Notes: generated by a model from the sequence alone, not told the origin. DNA of 64,000 nt from Trochalopteron elliotii (GCA_024734555.1 JANPWX010000029.1:627072-691071), one strand, 5' to 3'. Shown: positions 12,298 to 27,175, counted from the first letter of the stretch. A program made the numbers and translations.

Positions 12298-13370
12298 AAT
12301 GTCTAGATGCAAAAAGCTGACTACTCATAGCAGACATTCAACAAACGTTGTTGTATCTTCAGGCTTTAAAAACCAAACAATCAAACAAACAAAAAGGCAA
12401 ATATTTGCACCCTAGTAAGTTTTTGTGTCAAGCCTCCAAGTAAGCTAAGGCTCCAGGCAGCTTATTTTAGACTGGGAGCTGAACAGCTGATTTTTCACAA
12501 TTTATAGGATTCTGTAATTGCTACAAAATTTATCCATAAAAAACTCATGAGGGGAAATGGAAATTATCTATAATTTATTAACTACTTTTGCAGTCGTAAT
12601 GCATGAGAAAATCATGGTTGACTGGGATAGAAAGAGAAATAAAAAACCTTGGCATAAAGTGTTTCTGCTGCTTGCTATTATGTATCCTTATTCATAAATA
12701 TATCAAATTCCTTTGAAGAGTTGGGAATCCAGCATTATGATTATATTTTTCATTAAAATTTTTGAATTGTGATGAGAACTTAATTAAATGTCTCATGGAA
12801 AATCATAAAAATATAGATCTATTTTTGAGCTGAGTCCATTTTTAATGACTTGAAATGTCGCAAATGCTCTGCCTTCTTGCACCCTGTGGGTTGCTGATCC
12901 TATTCTTGTGTATCAATTTATATTTCAGAAATAGAACATATTAACATTACAAAGTGTAATGAATAACACAGGAGTCTGAAATATTTCTTAACTCATTTCT
13001 GAACTCTTATATTTTAGAGGTCCTGTGCATGGGGGCAGTGAAGATCTTCTCACCAAAACTTGACTCTTAGAGAGAAATTCTCTTGAAAGCATCCCGTATA
13101 AAATAGAATGACAGAGTTTAGGATCCATGCTCAGCTAAGTTTCACACTCTGCTTTTCGTATTATACATCACAGCAATGTCATTTGAACTCATGCCATGTT
13201 GTAATCTTTATGGATTACTTCATTATCTTCCCATGTATTCCAAACTGGTCATCATGCACTTCATAAAAAAGCATTGTTAGAAATCCAGAGGACACAGATG
13301 TGACAGGTGTTCAGTCAAAAGAAAAGGTTCACTGCTATAAAGGGGCAAATTTGTGCCTCATAGCACCTCA
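12298..13370. other. unique AT-rich DNA, no gene seen
   Basis: No gene or repeat family recognised. A short CAAA-rich stretch lies near 12368-12395. Confidence 0.55.
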
Positions 13371-13399
13371 TATGCCACCAACTCCAAATTGGTGGCATA
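13371..13399. other. perfect 11-bp inverted repeat (hairpin)
   Basis: The arms TATGCCACCAA (13371-13381) and TTGGTGGCATA (13389-13399) are perfect reverse complements around a 7-base spacer. The DNA or a transcript of either strand could fold into a stem-loop. The stem is shorter than that of a microRNA precursor, and flanking bases do not extend the pairing, so a microRNA is unlikely. Confidence 0.9.
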
Positions 13400-16300
13400 G
13401 CACTTGATGCCAAGACAGTTTTTCTGCATTCATGTAGTCTCATTTCAGAGATTGTTAGAAGACTAGAAAGCCTGTATTTAATTAATATACAGTTGAGCAG
13501 CTCAGGCTGTGGATATTGAAGGTGGAACTGGCTTTCCAACCTGAAAGAGCAGAGATCTACGTCTGATTTTCTGACACTGGTCCCCTTGGAGTTTGCAAAA
13601 TTGTCAGCTTCAGGAGAGACCATGAATGAAGTTTATAAAGTCGTGGCAATATACAAGCATCAAAATAATCAAGATGAGGCAGAACTGTCTTCCTCCACAT
13701 GGGTTTCACGTCTGCCATTAAAGACCACAGAAAAAAAAACCCAAGAAAAAGACAAAAGAGGGAATGGATTATAGAAATAAAAAGAAAAAAAGAAAATGGA
13801 GATAAATGTAAGACACAGCATAGCCTGTAGGAAAACTAACACAGTGACATTTTGTGACTTGCTTATAATGTTTTGAGGTGCAATGAATTAATGAGTGACA
13901 GGTTCTGCTGCTGGAAGAAAAGAAAAAGGAGGCTCTTACAAACTTGAGTTTTCTGTGATCAATTGAGTCTAAAAGACAGTGTGTTTCTGGGAAGGCCATA
14001 AAAAGTGTTTTTATGTGTGCATTTTGGGTACTTGTTTTGCCTGCCTGGCTCTGCAGACAAAAGCTGCATATTTTGATATGTAAGTGAAGTCTTCTCCATG
14101 TCACATTATTTTTTTTAAAGAGAGATTGAATAGTGCACATGTCAAGAATGGAGAATCCTCTGCATTTTCTTTCAAGCCTTTGTGTACATGATGAGCTAGA
14201 ATAACCTCCCTGAACTGAATTATCCTTCCATACTATGGTTCAGCGAATATCATTATATTTCAGCACAGCTTGAGTGATTTTTAATGCCAAAAACATCAGC
14301 AAGAAATACAAATGTTACAAAAATATTGAAACAATACTATAAAAAAACTCTGGGATCATAAATACTTTACTTTGCAAGGTCTGGAAGGTCAACATAGCTA
14401 TAGTGTGGAAAATTAAAATGCGCTCTGTGTGAATGCCTTTGGAAAAAAAAAATAAGGCAGTATTTTAGCCTAGAAATACAGAATTCCTATCTGAAGCTGG
14501 TTAAAAATAAAAGCTATTTTTCTGATAACAGAATTTGATGAAATTAATTAGTCTGATTTTTTGACTATGTTAGCTGCATGTTCTTAAATATAATATAATT
14601 AAATCAGCATTAGAGAAGGTAGAAAATCAGTGACAGCTTTCATGTCAGTGTTGCACTGCACCAGGTAATGTGCATCAGCCTAAGATTTTGACAGAATGAA
14701 ATCAAATGTGTACAGGCAATAACTGATGCTTTTGACAAGCTTTGAATTTGGAAAGCTTTCCCTTTGCAGGCAGGTGTTCTGTCAGTGTACAGCCAGCCTG
14801 TCACAATGCACAGGATCACAGGGAGGGGGAGAGCAAGAGCAAAGGAGCTCTGCTGCTGATTGCTGGGGTGGAATTGAACAATTAAGATTTTGCACAATCC
14901 AACCTGTTCTCAGTTACTTCTTTTCATCTGGGAACTTGTCTTTGTCCATTAGCCTTAAGTCAGCAGTTGTTCTCTCCCTTGGAGGCCTTGCTTGGTTTCA
15001 GTGTTCCAGGACTTAGACATTCCCACCTGATCAACAGGCCTCTTTTAAAGAACCACTGTAAATTTGTGGAAGGGCAACTTAACAGAGTTCAGTGGCAAGG
15101 TTCACTCTGTTTCTTAGTGCATAGATGAACCAAACATAGAAAAATAGGATTAGAATCAATTTGGAATGGTTTTCCTGGATGCAGACTGAAAAAGAGTAAG
15201 GGTGTAAAGGATATGGATACAAAAGGTAAGGATTAAAAAGGATTTAGCACCATTTACTCAATGACTAATTTAATATTTAATAACTGATTTAATAGGATTT
15301 GCTACAATTATAACTGTGACTTAATTGTAGATTCATGATAGCAATATTCACACCATAACCAATTCACCCACACATACACACAGAGCTGTGTTTATCTATA
15401 TCTGCGTGTGTGAAGGTACCTCTCAGAAATCCCCCCTGGATTCAGTGAAATACTCATGCCAAATCCCTTAGTGTTTCTCAGCAGGTGTGGGTTACACCTC
15501 AAAGACTCTGTGTGTATGGGGAGAGTATGAGCTACAATCTGTTTTTTCAATAGACCTCCTAACAATGAGACTTGGACTTTCACTTCACTTTCAGCCATTT
15601 CACTTGGGCTGTGATTCAGGTAAATTAATTACCAAAGTTAACAATACATTTTTCCATCTCCTGACAACACAGTGTGTTCTGTTTTCTAAGAACATAATCT
15701 TATAGTGTCTTAAAAATTTCCTTTCTGGGTCTTTTCTGCCTAAAAATTCAAACAAAGAGCTATGAGAAGGATTCAGGAACAAGCCTCCTAATATGATATA
15801 TTGAGATGAAAATATATGCTGTATCAGAACAGCAGTTAAGTGAACTCTTCTACTTCAGAAACAGCCATCTTTATTCACAGAACTATAAAAGACAACAGAT
15901 TGATTTTAACTTTTTATTCTAAGTGGATATTTTTAATCCAAAGATGCCTTCATTCAGCCTTTGACTCAGTTCATCACCTGTAAGCTCTGGTGTCCCTGCA
16001 GCAGCAATCCAGCAGCTTTATGCAGTAATCCTCACAGTGATGTGGGTAACAAGGCATGGTTTGATCTGCCCTGAGGCTGGAGGAGATGAGAAGGTGCAGC
16101 CAGAGTCTTGTTCTCCGTGCTGACCTCTATAAAAGCTGACAGCAGGATGTTGGAATGAGAGCAGTGGTGGTACTGGCACTAAGGGAAGTGCTGTGCTGGT
16201 GGTGTGGTAGAGACACAGACAGGAGACAGAGCAATAAGAAGCCACAGTAATGTGCTTGTACATCATTCTTCACCCTGGTTTAAACACCATCAGTATTTTT

Positions 16301-17264
16301 TCCCAATCTTACATTACAGCAACAACAGAAAAAAACATAGTTTTGGTAAAAACTATCATGAATCATACTTTCTGAATTTGGCTGAAATCTGAGCCTTCCA
16401 TAAGGCTGTCCGACCTTGTACACAAGCAAATGATTTTAAAATACCATGCAGGTGTAGAATCACTTACCAAAAAGTTTTCCCCCCGCTTCTTATTGCCTGG
16501 AAAATGTAAGTCAATTGCTTCATGAATAGAAGCTGCATTAAAGGGAATTTGAAATGAAAGAGGTCTTTATAGCCTCAGAATGATCCTTTCTTTTTGCCTT
16601 AACCTCCTCATAGTAGCACTTTTTGCAAACACTGGAAACCTTCCTGGCCTTTTAAACTAAGAACTGTGGGCAAACAGCTGACACTGTAAAATGAAGCTGA
16701 GTTTAACTTCTTCTGTGGTTGCTTCTATTCTGGGTAATTATGCCATCAGTGGGAATAACATTTGCTGCCACTGAAAGTGGAAAAAGCCAAAGGTGCTGTC
16801 TGGGTCCATAAGGTGCATATGCTTCAGAAGGCAGCACACTTCTCACAGGTACCTTCTGTCCTGTGGCAGGACAGACAGGCACGTTACACTAAGTCAGCTG
16901 GCTCATAAATTACTGCAATTTGTGAAGTTGTTCTGCCAGAAGGACTTAAGTACAGTTTTCCCTTCCTGCTCAGATAAAAATTAAATTTCTGATTTGCAAA
17001 ATGGAGCTGTTGGTCATTTCTAAGTATGCCATGACAACTGTTCAGGTTGCAATAATTGCCTCTTAACAGAACTCACGTTCTCTCCTCTTGGGCTCATATC
17101 AGAGAATTTGTTGCTTACCAGCTGTATGGTGAAATTATTGCACCAGCTGGTATATGTTTCTTTGTACCATATAAAATTAATTATCAGTTTTTTAGATCTT
17201 GGAAGGACACAAGTAATTACTTTGCATTTCAACCTTGTGAAACCTGGTAGGTTTCATTAGGGAA
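13400..17264. other. unique AT-rich DNA, no gene seen
   Basis: Nearly 4 kb with no supported gene. Open frames on both strands at 14640-15016 overlap and are not protein-like. A CTATAAAAGC string near 16127 resembles a TATA box but has no companion promoter signal. Confidence 0.55.
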
Positions 17265-17360
17265 ATCCTGCATTTTTTCCAAATCCCATATGAAATCGAT
17301 ATGCATAATTATTTTAAAATGCCATGATGCTTATGCAAATAAGGGCTCTACATGGACAAT
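17265..17360. promoter_or_regulatory. possible regulatory block with octamer and homeodomain motifs
   Basis: Within about 60 bases lie ATCGATATGCATAATTA (a POU/homeodomain-like composite) and the octamer ATGCAAAT at 17333-17340. The octamer is the classical binding site of POU-domain factors (Oct/Brn families). Dense, unbroken motifs of this sort are common in conserved non-coding enhancers. The sequence alone cannot show conservation, and such motifs also arise by chance in AT-rich DNA. Confidence 0.3.
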
Positions 17361-20300
17361 GATGATTTTATTTTTCTTGGCTTAAGATACAACAGGCACT
17401 CTGAGGGGTTGAAAGCCATTGACTTCTGGTCATTACTAATTTAATAATCAGCCCTCACAGTTCCAGCAGATACAAAGGAATCTGCCTTTACACGTGTAAT
17501 ATGCAGTGTGCAGAAAATACTTAGTGCTGTTCTCTTTGAAACCTAGAGGACAGTTATTAAAATTTCATGGTTCAAATTAAAATTTAAGATTAAAATACAA
17601 GATCAAAAGAGTCAATTTTTCCCCTCAATGATATTAGGAATAAGCCTTTTGGAATAGAGGCGCACAATTGGCTTAAATGCCATGTCCTCCTCCTTCTCCA
17701 GGGACCTCGATTAGAAATAATCACAGCTCACTACAGGAACGTAACTTTTGTATTTTTTTTTTTTTTTTAAAGAAAGGAACAAGTTTTTATTACTTTTTAA
17801 TGTATTATGCTATTGTACAGTCATGAAGTGTAAGTGCTGCTTGGAAACCACAGTGAAAGCTCTTGAAGAAGCAGTTTGTTTCATGAGCAGGAGGGAAATC
17901 CACAGTTGTGGAACTGTTAAAATGAGCTGGAGGATGCCAGAGGATTTGCTTCTTTGTAAAAGCAAAGGGGAGCAAGGGGAGGCTCATGCCGTAGCTCTGT
18001 CTGATTAATAACTATCAGAGTGCCCATTTTTCTAAGGTTTCATGCCATTAATATGTCTCCCAGTGTCAAATCTGCTTGCCATTTCTCTTGTAAGACACTT
18101 TAATAATAAACTGCAAAATCAATGGCACACAGAAGCAACCTTATAAGAAGAAAGTGCCCTGCTAACACAGAGTCACATATCTCCTTTCTGGTTTATGTAT
18201 TACTTCACTGAAACTTCACCACGGTGCTGTACCTTGTGTGTAGCTCAGTTTTAAGAACCTGTTTTTGCTGTTTCTGAGCAGCTGTTTGTCACTGGGAGGC
18301 ACACTGAAGTCGTGGGCAATTCTGTGATACAGATCACAAAAGAGGTGGCAGTGTTGCTTCATTTCATCATGGAAGTGGCACAGAATTGTCCTGAGCACTT
18401 GAAGTGCTGCTGCTGACTTCAGTAGGATTTGGTTAAATCCCCATAGGCACAGCTCTGGTGGGAGGCTGTTGGAACAGGATGGAATGACACTGGACACTGT
18501 GTTGGTTGCATTAACTTCAACAGTTGTGCCCTGTGCTGGGGAATAGACTCAAACCAGAATGTACTTAGGGGTTTTCCCAACCTTGAACAAATAAATAAAT
18601 TATACCCATCTGTATCTGCAAAATGTACCTTGTTCCTGGACAAACACTACCTTTAGCAAAGCAAAACCTCACCAAGCTCTGCCAGTCAATAAATAGTTGT
18701 TCACCTGTTCTTATGCAAATTGTGCATGTACCTCTTGTTTTTTCCCACGACTTTAGCCTGAACCATGATTTGAATATTTTTTTAAAACTGGAGAAATTAT
18801 GGGATTGATATCATGTAAAGAAAAGCAGTTTTCACTATACTGATCAACCAGGATTAAGTCTTTATCTTCCATTTATAAACCTTCAAATCCTAAGGCAATA
18901 GAAAATTAAGCTCCTTTTATTTCACTGAGGAGCTTAAGATGACTGGATGACCAGCATGAAATGCACAGTAGCATTAATTGAACAAATACAGAACTGGATT
19001 ACTCCAAATCTGCAGAGAACTGCAGAATAAAGGGCATTATCAAGGATTCAGTGGGAAATTCCCCTTGTTGACAAGCATTTGTTATAACATTGAAAGAAAA
19101 GCACTGCATGAAAACCATAAGCTACAAAATCCATTAAGACAGATCCTTTTAAAGTGAGGCCTAGGAGAGTGTCGTATCACAGAAGCCAAAACATGGCAAT
19201 CTGTGCTTACAAATTTTTCAGACTTGTGTGTTATTGAAGTTCAATAGGTGAAGAGACTGACTGCCAAAATGGAGATGGAGGAAATAAAAATAACAAATAG
19301 GAGAGAAAAAACATTGTTGAATATATATATACAAGGAAAGCCAGGACTGACTAGAGGAAAATCTGGGGATAAAATGTATTTACACACTATAATTCCTGTA
19401 GATTCTGTTTTTGTGTATATAATAGTAGGGATTGCCATTACTTTCTATAAGAATATGAAGATCCAACATGTCTTTCACAATATCCAGAAAATAAGACACT
19501 TGTTCCCAGAGCAGAGGGACAAGTGCAGAAGGTTTCTCTCTTAGCAGTGATCATGGAGAAGACATGCATCACACGGTTCAAGTGCCATACACAAGGTAAA
19601 CTCCAGGGTCTTGTTTGCCATCCTTTCCCATCCAAGGAAATGCAGAGGAGCAGAAAACTTGACTGTTTTTCTAGGTGAAACTAACGACTACAGATTTAAT
19701 CACAGGCTGGTAGAGGATAACAGAAACTGCAATCCATTCAGCCTCTAGTTCCTTGGAATTGATGGGAACTATTTAGGATTCAGACAAGTTCTGGTGTGCT
19801 TCACCTTTTGAATTAACATATTTGCTATTTTGTAATCCAAATGTCAGCAAGTTTCATATTATTACTACATGACCTACTTTCCAAGGGGATGTTTTGTAAT
19901 GATAACCCAACACTGAGCGCTGCTTCTCTGAGTTTGATTGAACTGCAAGCAGCTGGCTCAGTAGAGGAAAAATAACATTTAGATTTATTTTCAGTATTTT
20001 TAACCATGATGTCTTTCTCACTACACCTCACTCTAGCATTTATCTTTGTCTTTGGCCCAGTAAAAAGAGATGTCACCATTCAGCTGGGTGGGCTTTGAGG
20101 AGAGTTAGACAATCTGACCTGAAAAGCCCAGAAACATTCAGGAAGGTTGGGATAGGGACTGTCAGTACCCAGGCAGTCTCACTGGCTCTTTCTGAAAATG
20201 TAGTGGAAGAGGTTGCGCTTTATTGATGTGTAGCACTTAATGTATCAAATGAAGGCTGAACCTTCCCCTCAGTACAGCTTTGGATGCAGAACAGTAGTAT

Positions 20301-22500
20301 GTCTATTTTTCTTGTCAGCAAAACTTTCCAGCAAAGTGATGTTTAGTCCATGAAAGACATTTTACAGAATATTTAAAGAACTGTTATATTCAGTGTTAGG
20401 CAGTATGGGTTTTGTTTATTCAACAGGTATTTGAATTTAAATACTGTTCCTCTAATTTTTACAGCAGGAGACAGCAGCCAGGAGCACCTTAACAACTGCG
20501 GTACAGTGAGGTTAAAGCATGGATTAGAAAATAAAATATGGTAGATGATCTCTGTGGCAAGGTGATGTGGGGCCTGGAACACAGGGATGGGTAGAAGGCA
20601 ATATTTGTATTTTCTATGTTTATATAATAGAACATGAAGCAAAGGAAAATAAAAGTGACTGGGTAGTAACAGGAAGCATCTTCCTCCTCACTCAGAGGCT
20701 GCTGCTGCTCGAGTGGAGCTGTTACATGTGAAAAATGCCCAGGAGACTTTTTTGGGGAGTGCCAATTGCAAGCACCATATAAAATCAATAGCCAGATGGA
20801 GTCTCACAACAACAACCAAAATGTAATCGAACAGTTTGATAACCAAATTGTTGTTAGCACAGTCAGACTTCACATTGCTCTTGAAATCTCTAACCTTACT
20901 TTAGTGGAAAATTAACCTACTTGATGTGGTATGCAGTAGCTCATTCTTTTGATTTACTCCAAGCTATTCCCACAACAATAAAACATTAATACTCTGAATC
21001 CTTTCATCTGGAAAATATTCAGTATAAAAACCAATGCATTAAGGTATCTGCTTACTTTTTTATTCTCTAGTTCTTCAGAGTTTTCATTTCATGTATGCTT
21101 GTTTTTCAGTTTGTTTTTGAAATTAGCTCTCCAGCAATCCATTTCTCTTATATTCTTCCTGTGACAACAAATTTTTAAATTGGTGACAAAGAATGTCCAT
21201 TGAGGTAGCAACTAATTAACATCTTTAAGTCCCAACTCCTTGGAAAAATTTTTACTGAGAAGGAGAAGCCCTAAAATGTGCATTGTTTTTGATGAGTTTG
21301 TGTTGGTTTTCTTGTTTGTGAGGGTTTTTTTAGATTTCGTTTGGGTTTTTTTTGGAAATTTGTACAATATACTCTCACTTTTACTGAATACACTAAAAGG
21401 TACCAACATAATTAAAAATCAGCATTTACAGATGTTTACTAGAACTTTGGTAACAGTTGAATGACAATTCAATATCTGACAATGACACAGTTCTCAGCTA
21501 GAATTGAAAGTTCTCATTTTCTTTTTACACATCAAGCAGACCTCTCCTTTCACAATACAAAGTATATCCTTGCAGAGACTTTGTAGATAAAAAATGAACA
21601 TAAGATCAATAATGATGAAGTGGGCTGGCCTCAGCTGAAGGCCACAAAAAGACAGGGGAGGGAAAAGGTGAATGAAAGGAATAAATTAGGAGATGGCTGT
21701 GGCAAAGGGAGTTTTGGGACATGCTGACATTGGCAGCAGAAACCCATCTTAGCACAGCTCCACATGGCAGTGCACAGTTTCCTGCATCACCTCTGAAAGG
21801 CTCCTTAGAAGTGTCAGACTCCTACAAGCCTGCTCTGCCTGAGCTGAGCTGCTGTCCTGGAGGGGACCCATTCAGGATGCCACAGCAGCCTGGCTGTGCT
21901 GCTCCTGCTGTCCCTGACTGCCTCCTTGGGTCTGGCTGAGGTGTCCATTAGTCAAAAAACCTCTCTCCTGGTCTCTGGCATCGGTGCTGTGAGAAAATGA
22001 CTCCAGAGATTTAAAAAAAAAAAATCTGAAAACTTCGTTTATTCTCAGAGATTCTTCAAATCTATATTGGGGTTTTGTAAACAAAGAGGTTTTCATCTAT
22101 TTTTACTATTGATTTACATAGAAAATAAAGGCTTCTGAAGGGAAAAAATGTTGAGTTGGTTCTTAAGTCTGCTGAAGTACATGGAAAACTTAAGCTCCAG
22201 AATCAGTGGTGCCTGCATCAACGTTTTAATTGTACTGCTGCTTGCTGTTTGGAGAAGGATGGTCACAGCTCTGGGAAATCAGTGCAGACCTTTCTGTTCA
22301 GCTCAGTGGGTTTTGAATTAGATGCTTTGCAAAGCTGGGTTGGAGGCCAGAAGCAGCAGTGAGGAGCTGCTGGGCAGGGGGAAAGTGGTGCCATGCAGGA
22401 CTGCAGTGCTTACCAGGGAGCACAATCCCTGCCTGGGAGGGAATCTTGGTGGAGAGAGAGCTAAAAAGAAAATTAGATTTTATGTTTTTGGCCAAGGAAG
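17361..22500. other. unique AT-rich DNA, no gene seen
   Basis: No gene or recognisable transposon. A run of 16 T lies at 17753-17768. Open frames at 20373-20873 and 21240-21464 are overlapping chance frames, the last one made by T-rich DNA. Confidence 0.55.
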
Positions 22501-25500
22501 CTACTTTGAATACATTTGATTAAACAGAATATTTCATTTTACTGTTTTAATAATAAATCATACACATTGAATAAATGCAATATTTGTAATACCATTAAAA
22601 TGTAATTTCTTTTGTACTGTGAGTGAATTACATGATAGGTGTAACATACTTTTTCTTTGTTCTTGGTAGAGTTTTAGCATGTAATTATTTTCCAATTATC
22701 TGAGTGTTTCTTGAGCATTTAAATCCTTTTTGGAAATGGCACCGAGGAGTTTAATTTCAATGGGAGCAAGGGTTTTAAATGTCACAAAGATTGTGGGCTT
22801 AGTTTTACAATTCTTACAGTTTTTCATTGGTAAGTAGCTCCAAAATGTATGGCCCCTAAACACACCAATTGAGTATTTTCAGTTGTTATAAATTCAGGAT
22901 GGCCTGATGTTAATTTTTTTTTTCACCAAGATAGTGATTCTGGTTTGTGTTTGTTGAGACTGTGAGCTCATGGTCCTGCTCTGGGTTGTGTTCTGGTTTT
23001 TAGAAATGGTGAAGATGTTGTGTATTTCAAAAAGAATTAAACTTTTCTTCCTGGGAAGGTGGTCACAATTGTTGGTGTGCAGCTTTCAATGATGCTTCTT
23101 TCCTGTTCTGCATCTCGGAATCACTTCAGTCAATACAGAGCTAAACAAAGAGGAATATTCAAACAGGTGATTTTATTTCCATCTTTACTGCAGGGATGCA
23201 ATTTAAAAGTGTTTGGTTTGGATTTTAATTTAGTTAGTTTTTGAGAATCCCTCTAAAATTCTGAAATTGAACTGATTGTTATGAGTAAGCCTTTTCTCTT
23301 GACTGGCACAAACCCCATCTATGACCACAGTGGTATTAAAATGGTTTTGCCACCAGTTCTTTGTTGATCTGTTGTGTGGAGGCAAGAGTCCAAAAGTTAA
23401 AAATTGGAAGCATAAAATGGGAATTACATTGGGAAACAGAATCTCCTGACAGTGGAAATTTCATAGTGATCTGCTTTCTGCTTATCTGCTTTCTGAACAG
23501 CCCAGCATCCACAGCTTTGTTACAGGACAGTGAGCAGCATCTTTGTTTTCCAATTTCTTACCACAGAGCAGTCTGAATCTTTCTTTTGCTTAAAATGAAT
23601 GTGACCTGATGGCATTTTCAACATCTGCCCCCCTGTGTTGTTGCCTTTGGTCACTGATGCTGCATCAGTCACAATGGACACGGGTGCAGCAGTGGCTGAT
23701 GGTGTGCAGTGTAGATAGGATGGGCAGGTGACATAAAGGGTGTGGAAGTGTCAGGTGAGAACTACAGGTTTTCATGTTCTCTCTCAACTCTGCATCCACT
23801 AAAATCCAAGGAACTCGAAGTTTTTATCAGTGAAGTTCTCCCTGATATGAGACTTGGTACTAGACCTTTAGCAGGATATAAATTACAATATATGACAGTA
23901 AATTATTATTTTTCTGTTGTATGTAGGTAATGTGATAGTTTGAATTGAGTTGATGCTATTTCCTTTTAGGTCAGAATTTTGTAGCAGTGAGGTTGCTGAT
24001 AAAGTTGATTAATTAATATATTACTTTTAGGGCTTTATTTATTTAATTCTCTAATGGCATGGCAGAAGGAGCTACCTCCCACATAATATCTTTTACATCT
24101 ATTTTAATTTGATTCCTAATATCCTTTGTGTTTGTAAAGTCTGTCCTTGTTTTTATATTTTGGTGTTTGTAATCTGTTTAAGAAAATACAGAAAAATAAC
24201 AACAATGTTTTTTTTGCATTTTTCAGTTTGTTTATCAATATAACCATGAAATCAGCAGATCACATTTCTTTATTAAAGTAAAATAGGCCTTTGCAAATTC
24301 TTTATATAAGTGAAACAATTCTCTGCAGCTTTCATTTGTAATGCTATAAAAATTATACATTTATAAACTATAAAAGTCATATCCATAACAAGAATGGTAA
24401 GTTTCAGAGCAAGGACAGCCCAGGCAAAAGAACTATATTGAGATAATATTAGTATTCATAAAGAAATCAAAGCAACTTTTGCAAAGAACGAAGCTTCTTC
24501 ATCTCTATTACTAGATAAACTTCAAAATACAATTGTCATGGTTTTAAACTTTTTCAGTACAAATTTTTGTTCATTTCTGTCATTGTAAAATCTTTATTTC
24601 TGTTGTAGTGTCATGGTGATTTGTGTTTTTATTTTAATACTAGAGAAAGATCTTTCTAGTAGCAAGTTAGTGTTTCCTAATACATACTTGAAAAGGAGTT
24701 AAATGTTTTTCATAAAATTTTCAATGGGCGTTAAAGTGCAACTATTGATCAACATAAGGAAGAAGTAACTATTTATTTATTTACTGTTCCTTTGGAAATA
24801 CTTCAGAGAACATTTTTTCATTGTTCAAGGGCAGTCATTACTAGAATAAATAGGGATCCTTTATTCTGTCAAATGAAAAATGGAAACATTTTATGGGATT
24901 GACACTGACACTACAACAGCACTGCTTAAATAATTAGTTGTCCTTACTCAGATATAAGGGACCATTGACTTGGTGGATATCAAGCTGACAAGTCATCCTG
25001 TTAAATTTCAGTTTGTTAGTTCCTATTAAAAATTACTTTGATTATTCTTTCACAATTGATATGCACATATGGAGTTCCTGATATCAGTTGGAATATTTTA
25101 TTTTTGTTATTTCTGGTTTCATTTAATGTAATTCACATATTAAAATGTACCTCAGTACTTATCATATATTTATAATAACAGTGTTCTGAGTTTTCATTTC
25201 ATTCTTCAGAGATCTTGTTGCTCTATACAGGCAATAAAAAGCAAACACTCTTGAAAATCTGTTCCTTTTTCATCTCACAGAAGAAGATACCGAGTGCAGG
25301 TTGTTTAAACCCTGGACAACCACTGCACCAAGTGGGTTTTTGGAGCCTGTGGGACCTGATGTGTGCTCAGACACAGGAAAGGCTTCCCAGCAGAGGCTGG
25401 TGCCTTACTCAGCAAACAAAGCTGTGATGGCCTGGAGGTGGAAGAACAAATCAAGTTTAATGCATCCAGAGACCTTAAAGCATCTTTGGATTTATATGAG

Positions 25501-27175
25501 GCTGGCACTTGCATATGGAGGGACCAGCTTTGGTGGCCTCAGGTTATGACTGCAGACATAGTCTTACCTTACCCTTTTGTATGTATCACATGATGCACAA
25601 AGGCTTCACTTCCATAGAAGCACATTTTCACTTAGGTTTTTGACTTGAGGTTTTGAGTTCTGGATGCAATATTGCTCCAAAAGACAATCTACTGAACTTT
25701 CAAAGTAGGTAAGAACCCTTTTGTTTCTCAGCCTCAGTCTCTTACAGCATTCAGTCTGTCAGTCTCTCAGCCTCCATCCCTCAACACTGCACTTACATCC
25801 ATACATCCTGTAGAAATTATTTCCTTCCTCAAAAAATGTTGAAAAAATGTCAATTCACTTCCATGTTTGAAGAGCAAGGGATAAGTCATACCTTTGCAAA
25901 AGAGGTATCTTGTTGGGAATTTCTAAATCTCATTTTAGCTGCTCCTTGCAGCAACCTGAGGTTGTTGGTTGGCCCTGACAGGAGATTCTGGGAAAGAGCC
26001 TCTATAGGAAAGAAACAAAAGGGTTCACAGGGTATCCCTGTGGTGACAATAAGATCAAACCTGCACTACTGACTGTAAGGCCTGAAAGAGGATGAGACTA
26101 AAGAGGATGCAGACGCAAATGACTTCCCATTCAAAGTTATTTTTAACAATAAAATGAGTTAATGTAAAAAAAAAATAAAATAGAAAAGTAATTTTTCCTT
26201 CCTGTTCTACCTATTGTGTCTTCACAAATGTGGGTGATGAGCTGTGAGCTACAGGTGCATGAGGACAAATTTCCCAAAAGGCTGCTATTTTTTGATACAT
26301 TCAGTTTACTTGTGCTGCATTTATCTCTGTGATCCTCTGCTAGAAGTTCAGTCCCAGGAACAAATCTGGCTGCTTGGACTAACAATTTTTATGGATGTTC
26401 ATGGTATTCAGCTGCCAATCAGATGCATGCAGATGCAAATTGGATGGTTAGATACACAAGTACTTTGATTTGTCTGTAAACTCATCTTGAGCCTGTGAAG
26501 TCTCAGGAAGGATTTTGTAGGTGTAATTTTTGCTTTTTAAAAGGACCCTGAACCTTCAAAACACCTTCACTTAATGGTTGGTTGGGTCAGTTTGTTTATG
26601 CTTACTTTCTAGATGATGAAAATCTTACAAGCCTGAAGCTCACCCTGAAAACATATTGCTGAGACTAAAAATACTTGCAAAATAATGTAACAGATAAAGC
26701 TCTGAAGAAACAGATTTTATTTGACAGTCTTGATTTTTTTTTCCAATGACCTCGCAAAAACATTAAATGGGAATAGCCTGGGGGAGAGGCACTAAATCAA
26801 TAGGTACCAGTAAATTTGTGAAATCAATTTTTTGTTTTTCACATATACGAGAATTGATGCAGTTAATGCTGTGTAACTCCCAATAATTGCCCAGGGCGAC
26901 AGAAGATTTATCAATTGCTTATTGACTTCTTTGAAGCCATAGGGGGAAAATGGAAATAGCTGCAAAGTTAACTGAGTAATACAGAAGACATCCTTCCCCA
27001 GCTGATGTGTAAATAGAGGCACAGCAGATTGTCTCCACAACACGTTTGATATCAACGTTTCTGCAATCAGGAGCAGAAACAACGTTACTGCAGTGGCAAG
27101 ACTGCAAAGGTGTGTGTGAAATAACACCTGTTCTACCTGTGACACCCAGTTACTGTGGTGAGCCCTGCAAAGGAG
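22501..27175. other. unique AT-rich DNA, no gene seen
   Basis: No gene was recognised. 22540-22830 and 24000-24360 are unusually rich in A and T with few simple repeats, as seen in some conserved non-coding DNA. A 117-codon open frame on the minus strand (26792-27145) is hydrophobic but matches no family I know. An 8-bp-arm palindrome (ACTGATGC-T-GCATCAGT) lies near 23660. Confidence 0.5.

Noticed and set aside
16120..16136. TATA-like CTATAAAAGC
   Set aside because: No CCAAT or GC box, no CpG enrichment and no downstream gene.
26792..27145. 117-codon hydrophobic open frame on minus
   Set aside because: No domain or family resemblance, overlapping frames in other phases, and AT-rich composition that yields Leu/Ile/Phe-rich translations by chance.
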